Shown here in pieces: positions 33,718 to 41,412 of a stretch of DNA of 64,000 bases. The notes below the pieces were generated by a model. It searched no databases, was not told where the DNA came from, and was given only the letters and a program-made list of their open reading frames with translations. A program made the position numbers and the translations under genes. The stretch spans positions 1-64,000 of the forward strand of contig PKRI01000005.1 in NCBI GenBank assembly GCA_017577485.1, written 5' to 3'. The stretch comes from Bacillota bacterium. GTDB taxonomy: Bacteria; Bacillota; Sulfobacillia; Thermaerobacterales; RSA17. How positions within the stretch are numbered: the first letter of the stretch is position 1; each line of letters begins with the position of its first letter.

Positions 33718-34915
33718 CCCCCGCCGGCACCATGGTCATCAGCACCTGGCCGGCGGCCACCCGCTCACCGTCGGCGACCCGCAGGTTCCCGACGGTGCCG
33801 GCGAACCCGGCCCGCACATCGAAGAACGTCTGCATTACCTCCACGACGCCCACCACGGTTCCCGGCTCCACCGGGTCGCCAGGCCTCACGAAGGGCGCCG
33901 CGCCGCGGTAAGGGCGGCTGTAGAAAGTGCCGTCCAGCGGCGAGCGGACGGCGGCATCCCGCTCCACCACCACCTCGCCGCTCATCAGCTGCCGCCACCA
34001 GTCCCGGTAGACGGCCACCGCCTCGGCGGGGTCGATGGGCGCGAAGCGGATGGTGTCGCCCGGCCGGGCCTGGCCCAGCAGCGCCACGTCGGGGGTGATC
34101 ACCACGCCCAGCTTGGGATAGCCGCCCACGGTGGCCCGGCCCGCCAGCAGCACGATGGGCTGGCCGTCGGGCGGGATCTGGACGGCGCCCAGGGCCTGGC
34201 CTTCCGAAAGGATCTCCCCCGCCGCCCGGGGCACGGCGGGGCCCGACAGGCGCAGCCCGGTGCGGTCCGACGCCGGCGTCACCGTGTACTCGCTGCCGAA
34301 GAACGTTTCCAGCGCTCCGGCGCTGAAGTGGTCGCGGTGGGGTCCCACCACCACCCGCGCCACGAAGCGGTCCGGCACGAAGCGCCAGCGGGCCTGGCGC
34401 ACCACGGTGTCCGGGCCCCGGAAGCCCCCTGCGCCCACCGCCAGGCGGTCGCCGGCCCGCAGCGGCCGGCCCTGCCCGTCGGGCCCGCCCAGGCGGCCCA
34501 CCAGATCGGTGGAGCGACTGCCCAGCACCGGGGGCACGTCGATGCCCCCGGCCACGCACACGTACGCGCGGCAGCCCCGGGTCCCGCCCCGGAAGCGCAG
34601 CACCTGACCCGCCCGGACCGGCACCGCCGTGCCCGGGGGCAGCGGGTGCCGGTCCAGGACCGCCCCCAGGTCGGCGCCGGTGACGGCCACCCAGGCGTCC
34701 ACGTCGAAGCGCAGCGCGGGTCCTACCAGCGTGACCTCAAGGCCCGCGGCGTCGATGGGGTTGCCCACCAGCCGGTTGCCCAGGATCAGGGCGGCGGGGT
34801 CGGCGGCGCCGGCGGGCGAGACACCCAGGTCCTGGCGCCCGTGGCGGCCCAGGTCCTGAACGGTGGTCTGCAGGCCCGGCTCCAGCACCTGGATGCCCGG
34901 GGTTCCCGGGGTCAC
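33611..34915 (-). CDS. pxpC: 5-oxoprolinase subunit C (biotin-dependent carboxyltransferase family) fused to a lysine-less biotinyl-like domain
   Basis: 434 aa. Residues ~5-300 are the KipA/PxpC domain: GLQTTVQDLGRHGRQDLGVS, GNRLVGNP, AYVCVAGGIDVPPVLGS, DRTGLRLSGP and GGYPKLGVVITPD. Residues ~325-400 are a biotinyl/lipoyl sandwich (RSPLDGTFYSRP...GTVVGVVEVMQTFFDV...GTVGNLRVADGERV), but the biotin-lysine position (EAMKM in carriers) is Q362. PxpABC hydrolyses 5-oxoproline to glutamate with ATP. GTG at 34915 overlaps the pxpB stop. The last 35 residues are Pro/Gly-rich and lie antisense to the small membrane gene. Confidence 0.88.
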   Translation of the reverse strand: MTPGTPGIQVLEPGLQTTVQDLGRHGRQDLGVSPAGAADPAALILGNRLVGNPIDAAGLEVTLVGPALRFDVDAWVAVTGADLGAVLDRHPLPPGTAVPVRAGQVLRFRGGTRGCRAYVCVAGGIDVPPVLGSRSTDLVGRLGGPDGQGRPLRAGDRLAVGAGGFRGPDTVVRQARWRFVPDRFVARVVVGPHRDHFSAGALETFFGSEYTVTPASDRTGLRLSGPAVPRAAGEILSEGQALGAVQIPPDGQPIVLLAGRATVGGYPKLGVVITPDVALLGQARPGDTIRFAPIDPAEAVAVYRDWWRQLMSGEVVVERDAAVRSPLDGTFYSRPYRGAAPFVRPGDPVEPGTVVGVVEVMQTFFDVRAGFAGTVGNLRVADGERVAAGQVLMTMVPAGASGPAGPRPPGSGSTPGWWPGRPPGPPAGPGPRGG

Positions 34916-35793
34916 CGGGACTCCTCCTCCCGCCCCCGGCCCGCCGCGTCCCCGGCGGCCGCCCCGCCGGGCGCGGCGTCACCGGTCGCCGCATCCCCGG
35001 CTGCGTCATGCACCGCCCGGCCGCCGGATCCGACGGGTTCGGGCCGGAGTTGGTACGCGCCGGCCGCCGCGGCCGCCTCGATCTCCCGGTAGACGTCGGG
35101 GCTCACCGGCTCGAAGCGCACGTAATCCCCGGCGGCCAGCAGCGCCGGCGGGTCGCGGTCGGGGTGGAACAGGGCCACCGGCGTACGGCCGATCAGGTTC
35201 CAGCCGCCGGGGCTGTCCACGGGGTAGATGCCGGTCTGCCGGCCGGCGATGCCCACCGAGCCGGCCGGCACCCGGGTTCGGGGCGTAACCCGCCGCGGCA
35301 CCGCCAGGCGCGGCGACATCCCGCCCAGGAAGGGGAAACCCGGCGAGAAGCCGGTGAAGTAAACGAAATAGTCGGTGCCGGCGTGCAGCCGCACCACCTG
35401 GTCCGGCGTGAGCCCGGTGTGGCGGGCCACGACCTCCAGGTCGGGGCCGTACCGGCCGCCGTAGACCACGGGGATCCGGAAGCGCCGGGCCGGCGGCTCC
35501 TGGCCGCCGGCGTCCCCGGCCAGCAGGCGCCGGCAGTACCGGGCCACCTGCCGGTGGTCGGTCTGGAGCGGGTCGAAGATCACGTACACCGATGCGTAGG
35601 CCGGCACCGCCTCGCGGATGCCGCGCCGCCGGGCCTCCGGCTGCCGCAGCGCCTGGGCCAGGCGCCGCACCCGCCGGCTCACCTCGGGATCGATGCGCTG
35701 CGGGAAGTAGACGTAGACGCCCTGGTCGCCGGCCGGCGCCACGCGGACGCCGCCGGGGTCCTCCCCCGCCCGGCCCGACCGGCCCGCCGTCAT
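34912..35793 (-). CDS. pxpB: 5-oxoprolinase subunit B (KipI/PxpB family)
   Basis: 293 aa. The carboxyltransferase domain 1 family signature is plain: VYFPQRIDPEVSRRV, PAYASVYVIFDPL, FVYFTGFSPGFPFLGG, PRVRVPAGSVGIAGRQTGIY-like block and DSPGGWNLIGRTP. The last ~50 residues are an Ala/Gly/Asp-rich tail. ATG at 35793 overlaps the pxpA stop (ATGA), and the 3' end overlaps the pxpC start, giving a coupled pxpA-pxpB-pxpC set. PxpB and PxpC form the ATP-using half of prokaryotic 5-oxoprolinase. Confidence 0.92.
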   Translation of the reverse strand: MTAGRSGRAGEDPGGVRVAPAGDQGVYVYFPQRIDPEVSRRVRRLAQALRQPEARRRGIREAVPAYASVYVIFDPLQTDHRQVARYCRRLLAGDAGGQEPPARRFRIPVVYGGRYGPDLEVVARHTGLTPDQVVRLHAGTDYFVYFTGFSPGFPFLGGMSPRLAVPRRVTPRTRVPAGSVGIAGRQTGIYPVDSPGGWNLIGRTPVALFHPDRDPPALLAAGDYVRFEPVSPDVYREIEAAAAAGAYQLRPEPVGSGGRAVHDAAGDAATGDAAPGGAAAGDAAGRGREEESR

Positions 35794-36566
35794 CCCCGGA
35801 CCCGGCCCATGGGCGCCACCCGGACCCCCGCTTCCTCCAGGCGGCGCCGCACGGCCCGCGCCAGGGCCACGGCCTCGGGGTTGTCGCCGTGGATGCACAC
35901 GGTGTGGACGGGGTGCGGGATGACGGTGCCGTCGACGGCCTCCACCACCCCTTCGGTGACCATGCGGACCACCCGCCGGGCGGCCAGGCCTGCGTCGGCG
36001 ATGACGGCGTCGGGGCGGGAGCGGTCCACCAGCGTGCCGTCGGGATTGTAGTTGCGGTCGGCAAAACCCTCGTAGGCCACCGGCAGGCCGGCCCGTTCTC
36101 CCGCCAGGGCCAGTTCCGAGCCCTTCGGGGCCACCAGGATCAGGTCCCGGTCGAAGGCGGCCACGGCCTGGGCCACGGCCTCGGCCAGCGCCCGGTCCCG
36201 GAGGGCCATGTTGTAGAGGGCTCCGTGGGGCTTGACGTGCTGCAGCGGCACCCCGAGGGCCCGGCAGAAGGCGAACACCGCCCCCACCTGGTACAGGACG
36301 TCGGTGCGCACCTCGGCCGCCGAGGCGGCCAGCGGCCTCCGGCCGAAGCCCACCAGATCCGGGAAGCCCACGTGGGCCCCGATGCCCACGCCCCGCTCGG
36401 CGGCGCGGGTCACCGTGCGCTCCATGACCCGGGGGTCGCCGGCGTGGAAGCCGCAGGCGATGTTGGCCGAGGTGATGAGTTCCAGCATCTCGTCGTCCCG
36501 GCCCAGCCCGTAGGCGCCGAAACTCTCGCCCATGTCGCAGTTGAGGTCGACCCAACGCTCCGCCAT
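35790..36566 (-). CDS. pxpA: 5-oxoprolinase subunit A (LamB/YcsF family)
   Basis: 258 aa, the standard length. It starts WVDLNCDMGESFGAYGLGRD, then SANIACGFHAGDP, GIGAHVGFPDLVGFGRR, VKPHGALYN and YEGFADRNYNPDGTLV, all diagnostic for the family. With PxpB and PxpC it opens 5-oxoproline (pyroglutamate), a spontaneous damage product of glutamine. ATG at 36566 follows GGGGTGAGGG. First gene of the pxp set; the MFS gene upstream is 61 bp away on the same strand. Confidence 0.95.
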   Translation of the reverse strand: MAERWVDLNCDMGESFGAYGLGRDDEMLELITSANIACGFHAGDPRVMERTVTRAAERGVGIGAHVGFPDLVGFGRRPLAASAAEVRTDVLYQVGAVFAFCRALGVPLQHVKPHGALYNMALRDRALAEAVAQAVAAFDRDLILVAPKGSELALAGERAGLPVAYEGFADRNYNPDGTLVDRSRPDAVIADAGLAARRVVRMVTEGVVEAVDGTVIPHPVHTVCIHGDNPEAVALARAVRRRLEEAGVRVAPMGRVRG

Positions 36567-36627
36567 GGCGATCCCTCACCCCGGCTCTACGACGGCGGCG
36601 CTGCCGGACCCTGGCGCCCGGGGGTCA

Positions 36628-37875
36628 TCACGCCGTGTGGGCCGCCGGCTCCGGCTGCGGCTCGGGCAGCCGCACGGCCAGCACCGTGGCGATGACCGGC
36701 AGGACCGACATGCCCATCAGCGTCGGCACCAGTCCCACGGCGTCGGCGATCCACCCGGCCGTGGCGGCGCCGATGCCGCCCACGGTGATGCCCAGGCCCA
36801 CGTTGAGACCCGAAACCAGCGCCAGGTGATTGGGCACGTAAAGCTGGTTCAGCACCACGCTGACGGCGTACTGGGACACCAGGAAAAAGCCCTGCAGCGC
36901 CAGGAACAGCAGCATCCAGCTGCCCGGCGTCGCCAGGGTGGCCAGGTGCAGCACCGGCAGCAGGGCCATGGCCAGCGCCATGTAGCGGCGGGGACCGATG
37001 CGGTCGGCGATGGGCCCCGTCACCAGGGTGCCCAGGGCGCCCACCAGCAGGTAGAGAGACAGCACCAGGCCCGAGCGGGCAGGGTCGCCGCCCCGGACCT
37101 CCACGTAGTAGATGGGAAGGAACGTGGTCAGGCCGAACTGGAAGGCAGCCCGCAGGGCCACCACCGTCAGCACCATGGCGGCGGGACCCCAGCGGTCCTG
37201 GGACGGGGCGGAAGGCTGCCCGGCACGGCTCGGGGCCGGCTTACCGCGCCCCGTGAGATCCCCGGGTTCCCCGCTCTCCCCGGCGCCCGCCGTCGAGGCC
37301 GCCGCGGCGACCGCCGCGCGGCGCTCCCACAGGGCCCGGACCGCCGGCAGGCTGACGATCATCACCAGCGCCCACAGCAGCGGCGGCACGGCGATCCAGG
37401 TCATGCCCGCCAGGCCTGCCGCGGCGATGGCGGCCCCGGCCGCCGCCGGGCCCAGGCCGTAGCCGGCGTTGCCGCCCACCTGGAAGATGGACATGCCCGT
37501 GGTGCGGCCTCCCGAAGCGTAGTGGGCCGCCCGCATCCCTTCGGGGTGGAAGGTGGCCACGCCCACACCCGTCAGCGCCACGAAGAACAGCTGCCAGGCA
37601 TAGGTGGAGGCGTGGGCCAACCCCCAGACCCCGGCGCCCACCGCCGCCAGGCCCAGGGGGATCATCCAGCCGTTGCGGGCCCGGTCGCTGTAGATGCCCA
37701 CCAGCGGCTGGACCACCGCCGAAAGCAGGGAACTGACCAGCGTGAGGGTGCCCACCTGGCTCAGGGTGAGCCCGGCCGTATCCCGCAGGTACTGGCCCAC
37801 GATGGGGATGGATCCCTGTCCGAAATCGGTAAGCAGGTGCGCCATGAACAGCAGCAGCAGCACGCGAATGTTCAT
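36628..37875 (-). CDS. MFS transporter, fosmidomycin-resistance (Fsr)-like
   Basis: 415 aa, 12 predicted membrane segments with a charged, Gly/Ser-rich central loop. The N-terminus LLLFMAHLLTDFGQGSIPIVGQYL and VQPLVGIYSDR resemble Fsr-type exporters; FHPEGMRAAHYASGGRTTGMSIFQVGGNAGY is the most telling stretch. ATG at 37875 has AGAGAGGG eight bases upstream. It lies between tlyA and pxpABC on the same strand. Substrate unknown; the nearby isoprenoid gene ispA does not by itself imply a drug role. Confidence 0.82.
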   Translation of the reverse strand: MNIRVLLLLFMAHLLTDFGQGSIPIVGQYLRDTAGLTLSQVGTLTLVSSLLSAVVQPLVGIYSDRARNGWMIPLGLAAVGAGVWGLAHASTYAWQLFFVALTGVGVATFHPEGMRAAHYASGGRTTGMSIFQVGGNAGYGLGPAAAGAAIAAAGLAGMTWIAVPPLLWALVMIVSLPAVRALWERRAAVAAAASTAGAGESGEPGDLTGRGKPAPSRAGQPSAPSQDRWGPAAMVLTVVALRAAFQFGLTTFLPIYYVEVRGGDPARSGLVLSLYLLVGALGTLVTGPIADRIGPRRYMALAMALLPVLHLATLATPGSWMLLFLALQGFFLVSQYAVSVVLNQLYVPNHLALVSGLNVGLGITVGGIGAATAGWIADAVGLVPTLMGMSVLPVIATVLAVRLPEPQPEPAAHTA

Positions 37876-37965
37876 CGACCGAACCCTCTCTTCTGCGGGG
37901 GTCGCCGCCGTTACCGGGGCGCATTCGACGGGGGCCCGGGTCACCCTCTCCGGAGGCCTGGGATC

Positions 37966-38021
37966 ACCCGCTCGGGAATCCTCAGGCCGACCCGCTCACG
38001 AGCCCTCAGGTTACCCGCTCC
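37966..38021. repeat. Short imperfect tandem repeat, period 23-24 bp
   Basis: ACCCGCTCGGGAATCCTCAG plus GCCG at 37966-37989, then ACCCGCTCACGAGCCCTCAG plus GTT at 37990-38012, then ACCCGCTCC. It spans the 3' end of tlyA into the gap before the MFS gene. Confidence 0.5.
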
Positions 38022-38863
38022 CAGCCTTCCCGGACGGCACGGCGCGCCTCCTCCTCCAGCGCCGGCCCCTCAAGGCCGCCGGCGGCGTCCAGGGACCACC
38101 ACTGGAAGAATTCCAGGTTGCCGGCGCCGCCCCGCACCGGCGACCAGGTCATGGCCCGCACGGCAAAGCCCTGGGACCGGGCCTCCCGGGCCAGGCGCAC
38201 CATCACCTCCAGGTGGACCCCGGCGTCGCGGACCACGCCGCCCTTGCCCACCCGCTCAGGACCGGCCTCGAACTGGGGCTTGACCAGCGACACCACGTCG
38301 CCGGGCGGCACCAGCACCCGCGCCAGGGCGGGCAGGATCTTGGCCACCGAGATGAAGCTGACGTCCACCACGGCCAGGTCCGGCCGCTCCGGGAACATCT
38401 CCGGCGCCAGGTGACGGGCGTTGGTGCGGTCCATGACCGTCACGCGGGGATCGCTGCGGAGGCGCCAGGCCAGCTGGCCGTAGCCCACGTCCACGGCGTA
38501 AACACGGCGGGCGCCGCGCTGCAGCAGCACGTCGGTGAAACCGCCCGTGGACGCCCCCACGTCCACCGCCACCCGCCCCGCCGCGTCGATGCCGAACACG
38601 TCCAGCGCGTGGGCCAGCTTGAGGCCGCCGCGGCTGGCGTAGGGCACCGGGTCGCCGCGCACCTCCAGGTGGGCGCCGGCGGCCACCATCTCGCCGGGCT
38701 TGGAGGCAGGGCGACCGTCCACGTACACATGCCCGGCCAGCACCGCCGCCTGGGCCCGGGCCCGCGACGGGAACAGCCCCCGCTCCACCAGCAGCACATC
38801 CAGGCGCCGGCGGTGGGAACGCGGCGCCGGCGACTCCGGCGGGCCGCCCCGGGACCCGTCCAT
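38006..38863 (-). CDS. tlyA: TlyA-family rRNA (cytidine-2'-O)-methyltransferase
   Basis: 285 aa. Residues ~20-80 are an S4 RNA-binding domain (RLDVLLVERGLFPSRARAQ), and ~85-275 an FtsJ-type SAM methyltransferase: VDVGASTGGFTDVLLQRGA is the SAM loop, DVSFISV and LVKPQFE the catalytic region. Methylates ribosomal RNA ribose. It ends the sporulation/isoprenoid/OLE block, 3 bp after oapA, so the two are cotranscribed. The extra ~18 N-terminal residues are Pro/Arg-rich. nadK, argR and recN, which often follow tlyA in Bacillota, are absent here. Confidence 0.92.
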   Translation of the reverse strand: MDGSRGGPPESPAPRSHRRRLDVLLVERGLFPSRARAQAAVLAGHVYVDGRPASKPGEMVAAGAHLEVRGDPVPYASRGGLKLAHALDVFGIDAAGRVAVDVGASTGGFTDVLLQRGARRVYAVDVGYGQLAWRLRSDPRVTVMDRTNARHLAPEMFPERPDLAVVDVSFISVAKILPALARVLVPPGDVVSLVKPQFEAGPERVGKGGVVRDAGVHLEVMVRLAREARSQGFAVRAMTWSPVRGGAGNLEFFQWWSLDAAGGLEGPALEEEARRAVREGWERVT

Positions 38864-38866
38864 GGC

Positions 38867-39466
38867 TCAGTGGGCGTTGCGCGCCGGCCGCCGCGACCGG
38901 CGCACCTGCAGCCGCACCAGGCCGGCCTTCTCCAGGATGTGAAGCACCCGGGCCGCCGCGTAGACGATGTTGGTGGACTGGTTCAGGGCGAAGCCCTTGC
39001 CGGCGGCTTTGCCGCCCACCGTCAGCGCCGCCACCAGTCCCACCATCAGCACCGACATGAGCGTCTCGTCCAGCCCGGGCCGCAGCGCCAGGACCCGCAC
39101 CACGATGGCGGCGCCGGCGGCACCGCTCAAGGTACCCGCCACGTCGCCCACCACGTCGTTGCAGAACGACACCACCGCGTCGGCGTTGCGGACGATCCAG
39201 ATGGCCTGGCGGGCGCCGGGCCGGTCGGCCGCCGCCATGGCGTGGAAGGGCTTCTCGTCGGCCGCCGCCGCCGCCACGCCCACGATGTCGAAGGCGATGC
39301 CCACCAGGATGATCACCAGCAGCGTCAGGACCGCCGGGAACAGGCCCAGGGTTTCCGTGGCCCGGCCCGAGGGAAAGGCGAAGGCGACGGCCACAAAAAA
39401 GGTCAGCACGCCGATGGTTACGGCGCGCCGCCAATCCACGTTGGACTTGCTGTTGGAGCGCTTCAT
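38867..39466 (-). CDS. oapA: OLE-associated membrane protein OapA
   Basis: 199 aa with about four membrane segments: residues ~15-30, 42-65, 105-125 and 135-150. FDIVGVAAAAADEKPFHAMA and FCNDVVGDVAGTLSGAAGAAIV resemble the transmembrane part of CNNM/DUF21 magnesium-transport proteins, a likeness reported for OapA. Ends with a basic tail (RLQVRRSRRPAR), as expected for an RNA-binding membrane protein. It follows directly behind the OLE RNA gene and precedes tlyA, the same order as in other OLE-bearing Bacillota. ATG at 39466 follows GGAAGGG. OapA binds OLE RNA and carries it to the membrane. Confidence 0.8.
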   Translation of the reverse strand: MKRSNSKSNVDWRRAVTIGVLTFFVAVAFAFPSGRATETLGLFPAVLTLLVIILVGIAFDIVGVAAAAADEKPFHAMAAADRPGARQAIWIVRNADAVVSFCNDVVGDVAGTLSGAAGAAIVVRVLALRPGLDETLMSVLMVGLVAALTVGGKAAGKGFALNQSTNIVYAAARVLHILEKAGLVRLQVRRSRRPARNAH

Positions 39467-39495
39467 TCAGGCCCTTCCAGCGTGACGACCCATTG

Positions 39496-40179
39496 AAAAA
39501 AGGATGCAGGTGGTGCGCCTGCCGGGTAGACGCTGTGGCTTAGGTCTAGCAGGCTTTCCCGCGCGGTCACCGGGCGTTGCCGACCCGGCGGTTTCCCTTT
39601 CAGACCGCGCCCCTCCCGTCGCCGTTCCGGTCCCGCCGGCCGGAGCCGGCGTTCCCGGTACTTAGAGGGGGCTAGATTACCACTTAGCACACACTTTAAT
39701 CCCCGGCAGACGACCCGTTGCGGGACAGCCTAGAGGTTTTCCCCGGCCGGCTCACCATTCCCTAGCCCGTTTTGCAGGACGGGTTTCGGCCCAAACGCGC
39801 CTTCCGCGGGCCCTGCGGTCGGCGCGCTTCACGGGTCCATCCGCCACGCCCCACTCAGGGCAGGCTACGCTGCACACAGTCATCCCGCGTGCAGGTTCAT
39901 ACCCCAAGCCATAGCCTCGGGTCCGCGGCCGGCGGCCGGACGCCGCCGTGACCGCGGCCGTCGGCTACGCACTTGGGCCTCCGCGAGGGTAGGGTCAACG
40001 CCTGCATGCCTTTGCAGATCGCCCCACCCTCTTAACTCCCAGCACCGACCCCCGACTGGGCGTCAGCGGCCGGCACCAGGAACTTCATCGATGTGCCCGA
40101 CGGCGGATTTTTAGGCCCGCCTTCAGGAAGGCGGCCGGACTAGGATACTGCCACCACCTGCCGTCAAACCCGGTTGTCA
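39496..40179 (-). ncRNA. ole: OLE RNA (ornate, large, extremophilic RNA)
   Basis: About 690 bp without a plausible gene between ispA and the OapA-like gene, on the same strand. A consensus TATAAT (40191-40186) sits just after the ispA stop, and the transcript would end at a GCAGG/CCTGC hairpin and a run of six U (39501-39496) immediately before oapA. The interior is rich in paired G/C segments and has A-rich unpaired stretches such as GGGGAAAACC, GCAAAACGGGC and GAUUAAAGUG on the RNA strand, typical of a structured RNA. OLE RNA is known from exactly this place (xseB-ispA-ole-oapA). Function in other species: a membrane RNP tied to magnesium, alcohol and energy stress. Ends are approximate. 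Confidence 0.82.
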
Positions 40180-40185
40180 GTGTCC

Positions 40186-40191
40186 ATTATA
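40186..40191 (-). promoter_or_regulatory. -10 element ahead of OLE RNA
   Basis: Perfect TATAAT in CGTGTATAATGG on the minus strand, 45 bp past the ispA stop. No good -35 at 16-18 bp is seen, so OLE may also depend on read-through from ispA. Confidence 0.5.
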
Positions 40192-40235
40192 CACGGTCGC
40201 GGCCTCGTTCCCGGACGCAAGTGCTGCCCGGCCCG

Positions 40236-41156
40236 TCAGCCGCTGCGGCTGACGGCGAAAAACGCCAGGTCGCGCAGGAAGCCGGCCCGGGCGCCGAAAG
40301 GTTCCAGTTCCGCCGCCGCCCGCTGCGCCGCCTCCACCGCCAGGCGCCGCGCCGTCTCCACGCCGTACAGGCTGGCGAAGGTGGTCTTGCCGCGGCGCTC
40401 ATCGCTGCCGGCGGGTCGGCCGGTGGCCGCCTCGTCGCCCACCACGTCCAGGATGTCGTCGGTGATCTGGAAAGCCAGGCCGAATTCGTCGGCAAAACGG
40501 GAGAGCCGCTCCACGTCGGCCGGTCCGGCGCCGGCGGCGATGGCGCCGATCCGGGCGCAGGCCCGGAACAGCGCCCCCGTCTTGTGGCGGTGGATGCGCT
40601 CCAGCTCCCGGCCGTCGACGGCGGCACCCTCGGCGGCCAGATCGGCCACCTGCCCGGCGATGAGCCCGGCGGTGCCGGCGGCGGTACCCAGCTCGAACGC
40701 GATGCGCAGGGCAACGGCGGGCGTCAGCGGGCCGTCCGGGTCGGCCAGGACGGTGAAGGCCAGGGTCAGCAGGGCGTCGCCCGCCAGGATGGCGGTGGCC
40801 TCATCGTAGGCCACGTGCACCGTCGGCCGGCCGCGCCGCATGTCGTCGTCGTCCATGGCCGGCAGGTCGTCGTGGACCAGCGAGTACGTGTGCACCAGTT
40901 CCACGGCGCAGGCCGCCGGCAGCGCCGCCTCGACGCTGCCCCCGGCCAGCTCGCAGGCGGCCAGCGTCAGCACCGGCCGCAGCCGCTTGCCGCCCGAAAA
41001 CACCGCGTAGCGCATGGCCTCGTGGATGGGCTCGGGCCAGCGGGACGCCGCCGGCAGCAGCCGCTCCAGGCCGTCCTCCACCCGCCGCCGGTAAGCCTCG
41101 TAGCGCGCCTGGAACGTCTCGCTCAGGTCAAGCCGGGGAATCCTGGGCTCGCTCAT
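40236..41156 (-). CDS. ispA: Short-chain polyprenyl (farnesyl/geranyl) diphosphate synthase
   Basis: 306 aa. First aspartate-rich motif [14 protein letters not shown] (D96, D97, D102) with the two-residue insertion typical of bacterial FPP synthases, GGKRLRPVL for IPP binding, and second motif [11 protein letters not shown]. Condenses IPP with DMAPP/GPP in the cytoplasm. ATG at 41156, behind GAGGTGAGCG, overlaps xseB by 29 bp. Part of the nusB-folD-xseA-xseB-ispA-ole-oapA series; dxs, often next in related genomes, is missing. Confidence 0.94.
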   Translation of the reverse strand: MSEPRIPRLDLSETFQARYEAYRRRVEDGLERLLPAASRWPEPIHEAMRYAVFSGGKRLRPVLTLAACELAGGSVEAALPAACAVELVHTYSLVHDDLPAMDDDDMRRGRPTVHVAYDEATAILAGDALLTLAFTVLADPDGPLTPAVALRIAFELGTAAGTAGLIAGQVADLAAEGAAVDGRELERIHRHKTGALFRACARIGAIAAGAGPADVERLSRFADEFGLAFQITDDILDVVGDEAATGRPAGSDERRGKTTFASLYGVETARRLAVEAAQRAAAELEPFGARAGFLRDLAFFAVSRSG

Positions 41157-41412
41157 CGCTCACCTCGAACTCGGGCGCGGCGGCCAGGATGACCTGGCCG
41201 TGCTGCTCCACCAGGAGTTCGATCTTGCGCTCGGCCTCGTCCAGGCGCTGGGAACAGAACCGGGCCAGGCCGATGCCCTCCTCGAACAGGGCCAGCGCCT
41301 GCTCCAGGCTCAGATCCTCGCGCTCCAGGCGGTCCACGATCTTTTCCAGCGCCGCCAGCGCCTGCTCGAAGTCAGGCGCCTGCCCGGCGGCGTTCATGGC
41401 TCCCGCGTCCAT
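41128..41412 (-). CDS. xseB: Exodeoxyribonuclease VII small subunit
   Basis: 94 aa. The XseB core [34 protein letters not shown] is fully recognisable, followed by [18 protein letters not shown]. Forms a coiled helical hairpin that binds XseA. ATG at 41412 or the in-frame ATG at 41397; the start overlaps the xseA end by about 40 bp, so the subunits are coupled. Confidence 0.93.
   Translation of the reverse strand: MDAGAMNAAGQAPDFEQALAALEKIVDRLEREDLSLEQALALFEEGIGLARFCSQRLDEAERKIELLVEQHGQVILAAAPEFEVSDERAQDSPA

Noticed and set aside
36628-37875. True fosmidomycin resistance linked to ispA/isoprenoid genes
   Set aside because: Similarity is to a broad exporter group; closeness to ispA is not functional evidence and dxr/dxs are absent here.
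39467-40235. RNase P RNA, tmRNA or group II intron as identity of the non-coding block
   Set aside because: No RNase P core strings, no tRNA-like 3' CCA end or tag frame, and no domain V-like hairpin were seen; gene order points to OLE.
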